Positions 18,442 to 26,724 of a stretch of DNA of 64,000 bases are shown here, piece after piece (position 1 is the first letter of the stretch; each line of letters opens with the position of its first letter). Source of the stretch: Phycicoccus jejuensis (lineage in GTDB: Bacteria; Actinomycetota; Actinomycetes; Actinomycetales; Dermatophilaceae); assembly GCF_000720925.1 (NCBI RefSeq), contig NZ_JOEE01000002.1, positions 248,001-312,000 on the forward strand. The letters run 5' to 3'. The notes beneath the pieces are model-generated. The model was given only the letters and a program-made list of their open reading frames with translations. It ran no database searches and was not told where the DNA came from. Both the position numbers and the translations under genes were made by a program.

Positions 18442-19601
18442 GCTCACCGGCCGACACGGCACAGCACCTCCTCACCCTCGGCGAGCGCCACCCGGCCGGA
18501 GCCGTGGTGGGGTGGCGCACCCCCGACGGCGGGTGCGACGTCGCCGCATCCGGCTGGGCCGACCTGGGGTCGGCCGACGCCGAGGGGACGCCGATGACCC
18601 CCGACTGCCGGCTGGACCTGGCCTCGGTGACCAAGGTCGCCGTGACCACCACGCTCGCCCTCCTCCTCACCGCGGAGCAGCTGCTCGACGTGGACGCCCC
18701 GGTCGGGGAGTACCTCCCGGACGCCGCCGACGCCCGGCTGCGCGAGGACGCCACCGTCGCGGACCTGCTCTCGCACAGCGCAGGACTGCCGCCGTGGCGC
18801 CCGCTCTACCTCGCCGGCACCGACCGCGAGGGGACCCTCGAGCGCGTCCTCGCCCTCCCCCTCCACCGCCCTCCGGGCCACGAGTGCCGCTACTCGGACC
18901 TGGGGATGGTCCTGGCGGGGCTCGTCGTCGAGAGGGCCTGCGGCGAGGACCTCGACGTGGCCTTCCGCTCCCGCGTCGCCGAACCGCTGGGCCTCGCCGC
19001 CCGGTTCGGCCCGGTCGCGGCGGCGCAGGCCGCCACCAGCTCCGACAGCGACGTCGTCGAGCAGGTCATGGTCGCCACCGGCCGGCCGTACCCGGTCGAC
19101 GGGGACGGCGCGGACTTCCGGGGCTGGCGCGCCGGTCCGGTCCGGGGACGCGCGAACGACGGCAACGCGGCGCACGCGCTCGGTGGCGTCGCAGGTCACG
19201 CCGGCCTCTTCGCGCCGCTCGCCGACCTCCTCCTCCTCGGCGCCGCCCTGACCGACGGACGACTCGTCGACACCACCCTCCTCGACCGGTTCACGCGCCC
19301 GACCGCCGTGGACCCGAGCCAGGCGCTCGGGTTCCGCGTCCACGACCGGGCCGACGGGCGCGGTGGTCCCGGGAGGTGGCTCTGGCACAGCGGGTTCACC
19401 GGGACCTTCTGGGCGTTCGACCCGGCCACCGGTGTCGTCGTGGCCGCGGCCGCCACCCGACTGCACGGCACGACCGGGCCGCTCCTCGCCGTCCCACCGG
19501 CGCCGGAGACCCCCGACCCGCTGGCCGGCCTGGCCACCGGGGACGAGATCGCCGCCGCGGTCCTCGCGGCGGCACCCCGCGGTGAGGAGACCACGCGATG
19601 A
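18438..19601 (+). CDS. Serine hydrolase, beta-lactamase/penicillin-binding-protein family
   Basis: A 387-residue class C beta-lactamase-like hydrolase. The SxxK catalytic motif is SVTK near residue 60, the YxN-type motif is YSD ([15 protein letters not shown]), and HSGFTGT near residue 315 replaces KTG. No signal peptide is visible, so it is probably cytoplasmic. Similar hydrolases sit in Bacillus murein-recycling clusters next to MurNAc genes. Acting on imported muropeptides, for instance as an amidase or peptidase, is a reasonable inference. The GTG overlaps the anmK stop (GTGA). Confidence 0.85.
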   Translation: MSSPADTAQHLLTLGERHPAGAVVGWRTPDGGCDVAASGWADLGSADAEGTPMTPDCRLDLASVTKVAVTTTLALLLTAEQLLDVDAPVGEYLPDAADARLREDATVADLLSHSAGLPPWRPLYLAGTDREGTLERVLALPLHRPPGHECRYSDLGMVLAGLVVERACGEDLDVAFRSRVAEPLGLAARFGPVAAAQAATSSDSDVVEQVMVATGRPYPVDGDGADFRGWRAGPVRGRANDGNAAHALGGVAGHAGLFAPLADLLLLGAALTDGRLVDTTLLDRFTRPTAVDPSQALGFRVHDRADGRGGPGRWLWHSGFTGTFWAFDPATGVVVAAAATRLHGTTGPLLAVPPAPETPDPLAGLATGDEIAAAVLAAAPRGEETTR

Positions 19602-21256
19602 GCACCCCGTCCGACCCCGGTCGCGCCGGCCCCGTCCTCTCCGTGCGGGGCCTGCGCGTCGCGTTCAGCACCGCGCGCGGCGACGTGGAGGCGGTCCGTG
19701 GCGTCGACCTCGACGTCCGTGCCGGCGAGACCGTCGCCGTCGTCGGCGAGTCCGGCTCCGGCAAGTCCACGCTCGCCTCGTGCGTCAACCGGCTGCTGCC
19801 GGAGAACGGCCGGATCACCGCGGGCAGCGTGCGGCTGGGGGACCTCGACCTCACGACCGCCGACGAGCGCACCCTGCGCGACGTGCGTGGCCGGCGCGTC
19901 GGCATGGTCCCGCAGGACCCGATGACCGGCCTCAACCCCGTGCTCACCGTCGGGGCCCAGATCGCCGAGGCCCTCGAGGTGCACGACCGCGCCCGGGGGT
20001 CCGCGGCCCGAGCGGATGCCGTGGCCCTCCTCGAACGCGCGGGCCTCACGGACGCCGGGCACCGGGTCGACCAGTACCCGCACGAGTTCTCCGGAGGGAT
20101 GCGCCAGCGGGTGCTCATCGCGATGGCCCTGGCCTGCCGCCCTGAGGTGCTGCTGGCCGACGAGCCCACCTCGGCCCTCGACGTCACGGTCCAGCGGCTC
20201 GTCCTCGACCAGATGGCCGAGCTGGCCGACGACCTCGGGTCCGCGGTGGTCCTCATCACGCACGACCTCGCCCTCGCGGCCGAACGGGCCGACCGCGTGG
20301 CCGTCATGTACCGGGGAGAGATCGTCGAGACCGGGCCTGCGGAGGAGCTCGTCACGCAGCCCCGTCACGAGTACACCCGCCGTCTCCTCGGGGCAGCGCC
20401 CGGCCTCGCGGCGCGCAAGGTGCGGGACCGTCCTGCCGGCGCGTCCGAGGGTGCCGTCGACCCCGGGGAGGAGAGCCCGCTGCTCACCCTGTCCGGTGTC
20501 GTGCGGCGCTACCGGGTGCCCGGGAGGTCCGAGCCCCTCACCGCCGTCGACCAGGTCGACCTCGAGGTACCGGTCGGTCGGACCGTCGCGGTCGTCGGCG
20601 AGTCGGGCTCCGGCAAGTCGACGACCGCCCGTCTCGCCCTCAGGCTCGAGGACCCGGACGAGGGCACGGTCCACTTCGACGGCGAGGACGTGACCGGACG
20701 ACGCGGCCGCCGCCTGCGCGGCTTCCGGCGGGCCGTGCAGCCGGTCTTCCAGAACCCGTACGCGTCCCTCGACCCGCGCTACACCGTCGAGCAGGCCGTC
20801 GCGGAGCCGCTCGTCGTCCACCGCGTCGGTGACGCCCGCACCCGCCGGGTCGCCGTCCGCGAGCTGCTCGACCGGGTCGCCCTGCCGGTCGCGCTCGCGG
20901 AGCGCCGCCCGCACGAGCTGTCGGGCGGGCAGCGTCAGCGCGTGGCCATCGCCCGCGCCCTGGCGCTCGACCCGCGCCTCGTCGTCATGGACGAGGCCGT
21001 CAGCGCGCTCGACGTCCTCGTCCAGGAGCAGGTCCTGGACCTCATGGTCCGGCTCCAGGAGGAGCTCGGGCTGTCCTACCTGTTCATCACCCACGACCTG
21101 GCCGTCGTGCGACTGGTGGCGCACCGGGTCTACGTGATGAAGGACGGCCGGATCGTCGAGCACGGGGACCCGGAGGCGTTGTTCGCGGACCCGCGCGAGG
21201 ACTACACGCGCCGGCTGCTGGACGCGATCCCCGGCCGCTCGCTCGCCCGCTCCTGA
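19598..21256 (+). CDS. Double ABC ATPase (DppD-DppF fusion)
   Basis: A 552-residue protein carrying both ATPase subunits of a peptide-type importer in one chain. The first domain has GESGSGKST at 50-58, FSGGMRQRVLIA and LLADEPTSALD. The second has a second GESGSGKST near residue 333, LSGGQRQRVAIA and LVVMDEAVSALD. A linker of about 30 residues joins them near residues 260-290. It completes the importer encoded upstream; the ATG overlaps the hydrolase stop. Its last 55 bases overlap the end of the oppositely oriented amidotransferase gene. Confidence 0.93.
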   Translation: MSTPSDPGRAGPVLSVRGLRVAFSTARGDVEAVRGVDLDVRAGETVAVVGESGSGKSTLASCVNRLLPENGRITAGSVRLGDLDLTTADERTLRDVRGRRVGMVPQDPMTGLNPVLTVGAQIAEALEVHDRARGSAARADAVALLERAGLTDAGHRVDQYPHEFSGGMRQRVLIAMALACRPEVLLADEPTSALDVTVQRLVLDQMAELADDLGSAVVLITHDLALAAERADRVAVMYRGEIVETGPAEELVTQPRHEYTRRLLGAAPGLAARKVRDRPAGASEGAVDPGEESPLLTLSGVVRRYRVPGRSEPLTAVDQVDLEVPVGRTVAVVGESGSGKSTTARLALRLEDPDEGTVHFDGEDVTGRRGRRLRGFRRAVQPVFQNPYASLDPRYTVEQAVAEPLVVHRVGDARTRRVAVRELLDRVALPVALAERRPHELSGGQRQRVAIARALALDPRLVVMDEAVSALDVLVQEQVLDLMVRLQEELGLSYLFITHDLAVVRLVAHRVYVMKDGRIVEHGDPEALFADPREDYTRRLLDAIPGRSLARS

Positions 21257-21969
21257 CCTCGCCCGACCACGGCCACGAAGGCGACGAGCAGCGCCCGGGC
21301 GGCCGCCTCCGACGCGGGCTCGGCGGCGCGGGCGGCGGCCCGCAGCGCGTCGAGGTCGAACCCCTCGGCCGCGACCCGGCCGGCGTCCCAGCGCTCGAGG
21401 CGTTCGGCCGAGGCCTCGGGGTGGAACTGCACGCCCCAGGCGGCGGCGCCGACCCGGAAGGCCTGATGCGGGCAGGTGTCGGAGGCCGCGAGGTGCACGG
21501 CCGCCTCGGGTAGCGCCGTCACCTCGTCCCGGTGGTTCTGGATCGCCGGGAAGGTGTCCGGGAGGCCGCCGAACAGCGCGTCACCGGTGGCCGCGGGCGT
21601 GCGCCGGACGACGACCGACCCCCGCTCGGGGCGGCCCGAGTCGGCCGTGACCCGGCCGCCGGCGACGAGCGCGAGGAGCTGGGCGCCGAGGCAGATGCCG
21701 AGCAGCGGCGTGCCGTCGTCGAGGCAGGCGGCCGCGAGCCGGCGCTCGGCCGGCAGCCAGGGGGCACGATCGTCGGCGTCCGGCATGAAGCCGCCGCCGA
21801 GGAGCAGCACGCCGTCGAGACCCTCCGTCGTCGCCGGCACGGACGGACCGTCGACGACCCGCAGCCGCACCCCGGCCTCCTCGAGCCAGGCCCCGGAGCG
21901 CCCGGGGCCGCTGTCGGGGTCGTTGACGACGACGAGGACGAGTGGGGTGTCACGGACCTCAGGTCGCAC
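21202..21969 (-). CDS. Class I glutamine amidotransferase-like protein
   Basis: A 255-residue protein with the GATase1 fold. The nucleophile elbow is GICLGAQLLA with Cys93, and the catalytic His-Glu pair is in GVQFHPEAS. This matches GMP-synthase-like amidotransferases encoded apart from a synthase; the acceptor is unknown. The GTG start at 21969 overlaps the antiporter stop by 11 bases, so the two are co-transcribed. The gene end overlaps the convergent ATPase gene by 55 bases, and the last 20 or so residues look unconserved. Confidence 0.87.
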   Translation of the reverse strand: MRPEVRDTPLVLVVVNDPDSGPGRSGAWLEEAGVRLRVVDGPSVPATTEGLDGVLLLGGGFMPDADDRAPWLPAERRLAAACLDDGTPLLGICLGAQLLALVAGGRVTADSGRPERGSVVVRRTPAATGDALFGGLPDTFPAIQNHRDEVTALPEAAVHLAASDTCPHQAFRVGAAAWGVQFHPEASAERLERWDAGRVAAEGFDLDALRAAARAAEPASEAAARALLVAFVAVVGRGQERASERPGIASSSRRV

Positions 21970-23311
21970 GGGCCATCCCGTCCGGTCCGCCCGGCCCGCC
22001 GGGGCGCCCCCCGCCCTCGGCGGCCGCCTCGTCGCGCCGGCGCTCCAACCAGCGCATGGCGGGGGTGGCGAGGACGCCGTGGACGACGACCGAGAGGGCC
22101 ACGGTGAACCCGACGGCCGACCACAGCCAGCGCTCCTCGGTGAAGCGCGCGTGGCCGAGCGCGAAGGCGAGGTAGTAGAGAGAGCCGATGCCCCGGACCC
22201 CGAAGAAGCCGATGACGAGCCGCTCCGGCACGCTGAGGCACGCGGTGCGGGTGCCCTTGCGGTGGCCGAGGAAGGACACGTAGCCGGCGACCGGCCGGAT
22301 GACGAAGACGAGGAGCATCCCGACGAGGACGCCGCGCCAGTCGAGGTTGGCGAGCAGCCCGGTCGTGATCGCGAAGCCCAGCCCGAGCAGCATGACGAGG
22401 GTGAGCAGGGTCTCGAGCCGCTCGACGACGTCGTGCATGTGCCGGTGGTACTGGTCGTGGCGCTCGAAGGAGCGGATGGTCATCGCGCAGGCGAAGACCG
22501 CGAGGAAGCCGTAGCCGTGCGCGAACTCGGCCGCGCCGTAGGCGAGGAGGAGGGCCGAGAGGGCGAGGAGCGGCTCACCGACCTCGGCCAGACGCAGCGA
22601 GCGGCGCGAGGCCCGGAAGGCCAGCCGGGCCAGCACCCAGCCGACGAGGCATCCGACCGCGACGCCGACGACGACCTTCCCCACGAGCTCCCAGCCGACC
22701 CAGCGCAGCACGCCGCCGGCCGGGGCCGCGCCGGCGAGGAAGATCGCCGCCCAGACGAACGGAAACGCGAGGCCGTCGTTGAGCCCGGCCTCGCTCGTCA
22801 GCGCGAACCGCACCTCGTCGTCCTCGTCGAGGTCGTCGTCGTCCCCCTCGAGGGTGGGCCCCTCGACCTGGACGTCCGAGGCGAGGACGGGGTCGGTCGG
22901 CGCCAGCGCCGCCCCGAGCAGCAGGGCCGCGGGGAACGCCACCCCGAGCGGACCGAAGGCCAGCAGGGCGACCGCGCCGATGGTCAGCGGCATCGCGATG
23001 CCGAGCAACCGCCACGTCGGCTCCCAGGAGGCCCAGGACGCGCGCAGCCGCGGCCGCAGCGGGCGGTCGAGCGCGAGCCCGACGCCCATGAGGGCGACGA
23101 GCACGGTGAACTCGGCGAGGTGCTCGATCCACGGGCGCAGCGCCACGGGGTCGATGACGACGTCACCGGAGACCGCGGTCGTCCCCACGAGGAGCCCGAC
23201 CGCCACGAGGACCATCGGGGCCGAGAGGGCCCAGCGGTGCAGGGCCTGCGGGAGGACGGCCGCGAGGAGGAGCGCCCCGCCCAGCAGGACGTAGACGAGC
23301 TCGGGACTCAC
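21959..23311 (-). CDS. Monovalent cation:proton antiporter (CPA1-type)
   Basis: A 450-residue membrane protein with about twelve helices. APTDPVLASDVQVEGP and TSEAGLNDGLAFPFVW, with the paired N-D residues, mark Na+(K+)/H+ antiporters. A run of acidic residues (DDDDLDEDDE, about residue 175) in a cytoplasmic loop is unusual. The GTG at 23311 overlaps the upstream stop (GTGA) and starts just before the first helix, so the longer open frame upstream is rejected. Confidence 0.9.
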   Translation of the reverse strand: MSPELVYVLLGGALLLAAVLPQALHRWALSAPMVLVAVGLLVGTTAVSGDVVIDPVALRPWIEHLAEFTVLVALMGVGLALDRPLRPRLRASWASWEPTWRLLGIAMPLTIGAVALLAFGPLGVAFPAALLLGAALAPTDPVLASDVQVEGPTLEGDDDDLDEDDEVRFALTSEAGLNDGLAFPFVWAAIFLAGAAPAGGVLRWVGWELVGKVVVGVAVGCLVGWVLARLAFRASRRSLRLAEVGEPLLALSALLLAYGAAEFAHGYGFLAVFACAMTIRSFERHDQYHRHMHDVVERLETLLTLVMLLGLGFAITTGLLANLDWRGVLVGMLLVFVIRPVAGYVSFLGHRKGTRTACLSVPERLVIGFFGVRGIGSLYYLAFALGHARFTEERWLWSAVGFTVALSVVVHGVLATPAMRWLERRRDEAAAEGGGRPGGPGGPDGMARAT

Positions 23312-23853
23312 GGGAGGGCGACCCCGACGTCCACGAGGTGGTGCGCGAGGTCGTGCAGGCCGTAGCGGCCGAAGGACAGAGTCGTGAACCGGGCGCCGTC
23401 GGAGCGGGTGGTGGTCCGTGACCACGCGACGTCCTCGACGCCGGCGAACCGGTCGGCGAGGCCGGCGGCGGCCTCCCGCAGCTCCACGGAGACGGTGGCC
23501 GGCTCCTGCTCGCCGTAGCGCTCGGCGACGGCGGTGGCGTCCTGGTCCCAGTTGCCGAACGTCGGGTCGTCCTGCGTGAGGATGCCCTCCAGCCGCTGGT
23601 CGAACAGGCGGCAGACGTCGCGCACGTGGCAGGCGTACTCGAGCGGCGACCACGTGGCCGGGTCCGGCCGGACGGCGGCGTCGGGACGCTCGAGCACCGA
23701 CGCCCACGGGTCCGTGAAGGCGGTCACCAGCCGGGCGATGTCGTCGGAGGCGACGGCCCGCGGGTCGAAGCCGCAGTCGGGGCACGGGCGCTCGAGCACC
23801 CACGTCCAGTCCTTGGTGTCGGGCACCAGGGCGGCGTCGGCGTTCTCGGTCAT
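23308..23853 (-). CDS. DinB-superfamily protein (mycothiol-dependent-enzyme-like)
   Basis: A 181-residue protein with the four-helix DinB/MDMPI fold. The putative metal ligands are in YACHVRDVCRLF (about residue 75) and the C-terminal HDLAHHLVDVG. Actinomycete DinB proteins include mycothiol S-transferases, but this member cannot be assigned a reaction. CPDCGF near residue 24 adds a CxxC pair. First gene of a three-gene leftward operon with the antiporter and the amidotransferase. Confidence 0.82.
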   Translation of the reverse strand: MTENADAALVPDTKDWTWVLERPCPDCGFDPRAVASDDIARLVTAFTDPWASVLERPDAAVRPDPATWSPLEYACHVRDVCRLFDQRLEGILTQDDPTFGNWDQDATAVAERYGEQEPATVSVELREAAAGLADRFAGVEDVAWSRTTTRSDGARFTTLSFGRYGLHDLAHHLVDVGVALP

Positions 23854-23885
23854 CCCCGCAGACTACGGGCGTGCCGGGCCTCCTG

Positions 23886-23891
23886 TACCTT
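23886..23891 (+). promoter_or_regulatory. -10 box deciding the lipid-kinase start
   Basis: TACCTT with 7 bases to the GTG at 23899. Several GTG triplets overlap here (23895, 23897, 23899). Only 23899 is in the kinase frame, and the spacing fits a leaderless start. Confidence 0.5.
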
Positions 23892-23898
23892 CCGGTGT

Positions 23899-25026
23899 GT
23901 GTCTGGCGAAGCGTGGACCTGGGTCGGCGTCGCGGTGGCGGTGCTCTTCGCCGTCGTCGGCGTCTACCTCGTGCTGTCCGCGCGCGAGCCCGGGCGGCAC
24001 GTCGCGGCCCAGCGCCCCTCGCGTGACAGCTTCCGCGGGGTCGACGACGCCCCGCCGCCGCGCAAGCGGGTGGCCGTCGTCGTCAACCCGACGAAGTTCG
24101 ACGACCTCGACGCCGTCCGCGCCACCCTCGCCCGCGTCTGCGAGGCGCAGGACTGGGCCCCGCCGGAGCTGCACGAGACGACCGTCCACGACGTCGGGTT
24201 CGGCCAGACCCGCGAGGCCCTCGCGAGCGGGGTCGACCTCGTCTGCGCGCTCGGCGGCGACGGCACCGTCCGCGCCGTCGCCCAGGAGATGGTCGGCTCC
24301 GGCGTCCCGCTCGGGCTGCTGCCCGGCGGCACCGGCAACCTCCTCGCCCGCAACCTCGAGATGCCCGTCGACGACCTCGAGCGCGCGATGGTCGTCGCCC
24401 TCACCGGGCGCAACCGGCACGTCGACGCCGCCTGGCTGACCCTCGACCCCGAGGACCTCGAGCTCGAGGAGGGCGCCGGCGAGGGCTCGAGCGCCGGCGC
24501 GCAGCGGCACGCCTTCTTCGTCATGGCCGGGATGGGCCTCGACGCCGCGATCATGGACTCGACGTCCGAGCAGCTGAAGTCGCGGATCGGCTGGGGCGCG
24601 TACGTCCCGGCGGGCCTGCGCCACATGCTCACCGAGCGCTTCAAGGTCACGCTGACCGTCGACGGCGGCCCACCGGCCACGCAGCGGGCGCGGATGGTCG
24701 TCATCGGCAACTGCGGCAAGATCACCGGCGGCATCGACCTGCTCCCCGACGCCGAGCCCGACGACGGCATGCTCGACGTCATCGTCCTGGCGCCCCGCGG
24801 GGTGGCTGCGTGGGCGTCGGTCGCGGCGCGCGTCATCACCCGCAGCGACCGGACCAACGCCAACCTCGCGCGGCACAAGTGCCAGACGGCGACCGTGCAG
24901 GTCGACGAGCCGCAGCGCGTCCAGGTCGACGGCGACATCATCGGCGAGGCGAGCCGCCTCTCGGTCGAGGTGCAGCCGCGCGTGCTCGTCGTCCGCACCG
25001 AGAACGGGCGGCCGGCCGGCGCCTGA
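23899..25026 (+). CDS. Diacylglycerol kinase-family lipid kinase
   Basis: A 375-residue protein with one N-terminal transmembrane helix (WVGVAVAVLFAVVGVYLVL) followed by the DAGK catalytic domain. ATP-binding motifs are VVVNPTKFDDL, LGGDGTVRAVAQ and LPGGTGNLLARNLEM. The C-terminal half has IGNCGKITGG and LLPDAEPDDGMLDV of the YegS/DgkB type. It probably phosphorylates diacylglycerol or a related lipid at the membrane. It lies near other phospholipid genes (HAD-PlsC, patatin, PlsC-like). Confidence 0.9.
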   Translation: MSGEAWTWVGVAVAVLFAVVGVYLVLSAREPGRHVAAQRPSRDSFRGVDDAPPPRKRVAVVVNPTKFDDLDAVRATLARVCEAQDWAPPELHETTVHDVGFGQTREALASGVDLVCALGGDGTVRAVAQEMVGSGVPLGLLPGGTGNLLARNLEMPVDDLERAMVVALTGRNRHVDAAWLTLDPEDLELEEGAGEGSSAGAQRHAFFVMAGMGLDAAIMDSTSEQLKSRIGWGAYVPAGLRHMLTERFKVTLTVDGGPPATQRARMVVIGNCGKITGGIDLLPDAEPDDGMLDVIVLAPRGVAAWASVAARVITRSDRTNANLARHKCQTATVQVDEPQRVQVDGDIIGEASRLSVEVQPRVLVVRTENGRPAGA

Positions 25027-25062
25027 CCCGGGGTCGCCGGCGCCGGCCGCGCCGGCCGGCGC

Positions 25063-26496
25063 TCAGCCCCTCGTGTGCTCGCGCCAGGTGCGCTCGAACG
25101 GCAGCCGCCACGTGAAGGGCGCGATGAGCTGGTGGATCTGGTTCGGGCCCCACGTCCCCTGCGCGTACGGGTGCACCGGCGGCGGGTTGTCGAGGATCGG
25201 CTGGCTGATCTCCCAGAGCCGCTCGATGCCGGTCGCCGACGTGAAGAGGGTCCGGTCGCCGCGGGCCGCGTCGTAGATGAGCCGCTCGTACGCCTCGAGC
25301 ACCGCGCCGGCCCAGCTCGTCTCCTGCATCGAGAACTGCATGGAGAGCTTGTCGAGCCGGAAGCCCGGGCCGGGCCGCTTGCCGTAGAAGGACAAGGACA
25401 TCCGAGACCGGTCCGCGAGGTCGAAGGTCAGGTGGTCCGGCCCCTGGTCGCCGACGCCCGAGCCCTTCGGGAACATCGACTGCGGGGGCTCCTTGAAGGC
25501 GATGGAGATGATCCGCGCGCCCTCGGCCATCCGCTTGCCGGTGCGCAGGTAGAACGGCACCCCCGCCCAGCGCCAGTTGTCGACGTAGCACTTGAGCGCG
25601 ACGAAGGTCTCGGTGTCGGAGTCCGCCGCCACCCCGGGCTCCTGGTGGTAGCCGGTGTACTGCCCGCGCACGACGTCGGACGGCATGATCGGCTGCATCG
25701 AGCGGAAGACCTTGTTCTTCTCGCGGCTGATGGCCAGCGGCTCCAGCGCCGTCGGCGGCTCCATCGCGGTGAAGGCGAGGATCTGGAAGAGGTGCGTGAC
25801 GACCATGTCCCGGTAGGCGCCCGTCGCCTCGTAGAAGTCGGCGCGCTGGCTGAGGCCGAGCGTCTCGGGGACGTCGATCTGGATGTGGGAGATGTTGTTC
25901 CGGTGCCAGATCGGCTCGAAGAGGCCGTTGGCGAAGCGGAACGCGAGGATGTTCTGCGCCGGCTCCTTGCCGAGGAAGTGGTCGATCCGGAAGATCTGGT
26001 CCTCGTCGAACACCTCGTGCAGCTGGGCGTTGAGCGCGACGGCGCTCGCGTGGTCGTGGCCGAAGGGCTTCTCCATGACGACGCGGCTGCGCTCGACCAG
26101 CCGGGCGTCGGCGATGGTCTTCACGGCCGCGAGCGCCGCCTTGGGCGGGACCGCGAGGTAGTGCAGTCGCAGCTCGACCTCGCCGGGCAGCTGCTTCTCG
26201 GCCCGCCCGACGGCCTCGGCGAGCGCGTCGGGCCCGGCCGAGAGCGGGACGTAGTCGAGCCGCTGGACGAACTCGCGCCAGTCGGCCTCGTCGATGTCGC
26301 GGGTGCTGTGCTCGCGGATCGCGGTGTGGGCGAAGTCGCGGAACTCGTCCGGCGACTTGTCGTCGAGCGAGGTGCCGACGACACGCAGGTCGTCAAGCAG
26401 GCGCGACTGGAAGAGGTGCAGCAGCCCGGGGATGAGCTTGCGCTGCGCGAGGTCGCCGGTGGCGCCGAAGAGGATGACGGTCGTGGGCGCGGTCAT
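25063..26496 (-). CDS. zwf: Glucose-6-phosphate dehydrogenase
   Basis: A 477-residue enzyme oxidising glucose-6-phosphate to 6-phosphogluconolactone with NADP+ in the pentose phosphate pathway. The dinucleotide motif is GATGDLAQRKLIPGLL at the N-terminus and the active-site motif RIDHFLGKEPAQN near residue 170. The ATG at 26496 gives the typical MTAPTTVILFGATGDL N-terminus; an upstream ATG at 26529 would add 11 unlikely residues. A CAGGGT -10 box lies 6 bases upstream. It stands alone, without the tkt-tal-opcA-pgl genes that usually surround the main zwf of actinomycetes, so it may be a second copy. Confidence 0.95.
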   Translation of the reverse strand: MTAPTTVILFGATGDLAQRKLIPGLLHLFQSRLLDDLRVVGTSLDDKSPDEFRDFAHTAIREHSTRDIDEADWREFVQRLDYVPLSAGPDALAEAVGRAEKQLPGEVELRLHYLAVPPKAALAAVKTIADARLVERSRVVMEKPFGHDHASAVALNAQLHEVFDEDQIFRIDHFLGKEPAQNILAFRFANGLFEPIWHRNNISHIQIDVPETLGLSQRADFYEATGAYRDMVVTHLFQILAFTAMEPPTALEPLAISREKNKVFRSMQPIMPSDVVRGQYTGYHQEPGVAADSDTETFVALKCYVDNWRWAGVPFYLRTGKRMAEGARIISIAFKEPPQSMFPKGSGVGDQGPDHLTFDLADRSRMSLSFYGKRPGPGFRLDKLSMQFSMQETSWAGAVLEAYERLIYDAARGDRTLFTSATGIERLWEISQPILDNPPPVHPYAQGTWGPNQIHQLIAPFTWRLPFERTWREHTRG

Positions 26497-26605
26497 GGTC
26501 CCACCCTGTCGCCCGAGGCGGCCCGACACCAGCGTTTGCGCATTTCCATTGGTGCGGAATATATTTCGTCAGGAGGGGAGTTCTCCCCATCGCAGCCGGC
26601 GGTGG

Positions 26606-26701
26606 CCGTCGGTAGCGTCCTGACCGGAGGCGGGTCCGCGCCGGCGCAGGGGCCCGCGCGGCCTCGCCTCCCGGTCAGAGGTCACCGCCTCGGACCGACG
26701 G
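26606..26701. terminator. Large branched hairpin 3' to the HAD-PlsC gene
   Basis: Outer arms CCGTCGGT (26606-26613) and ACCGACGG (26694-26701) enclose a second inverted pair starting CTGACCGG at 26620 and ending CCGGTCAG at 26678, extended by imperfect GC-rich pairing. It starts 24 bases beyond the leftward stop codon and insulates zwf. No U-tract is visible. Confidence 0.55.
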
Positions 26702-26724
26702 GCGCCGGCCCTCCTGCCATCTCG

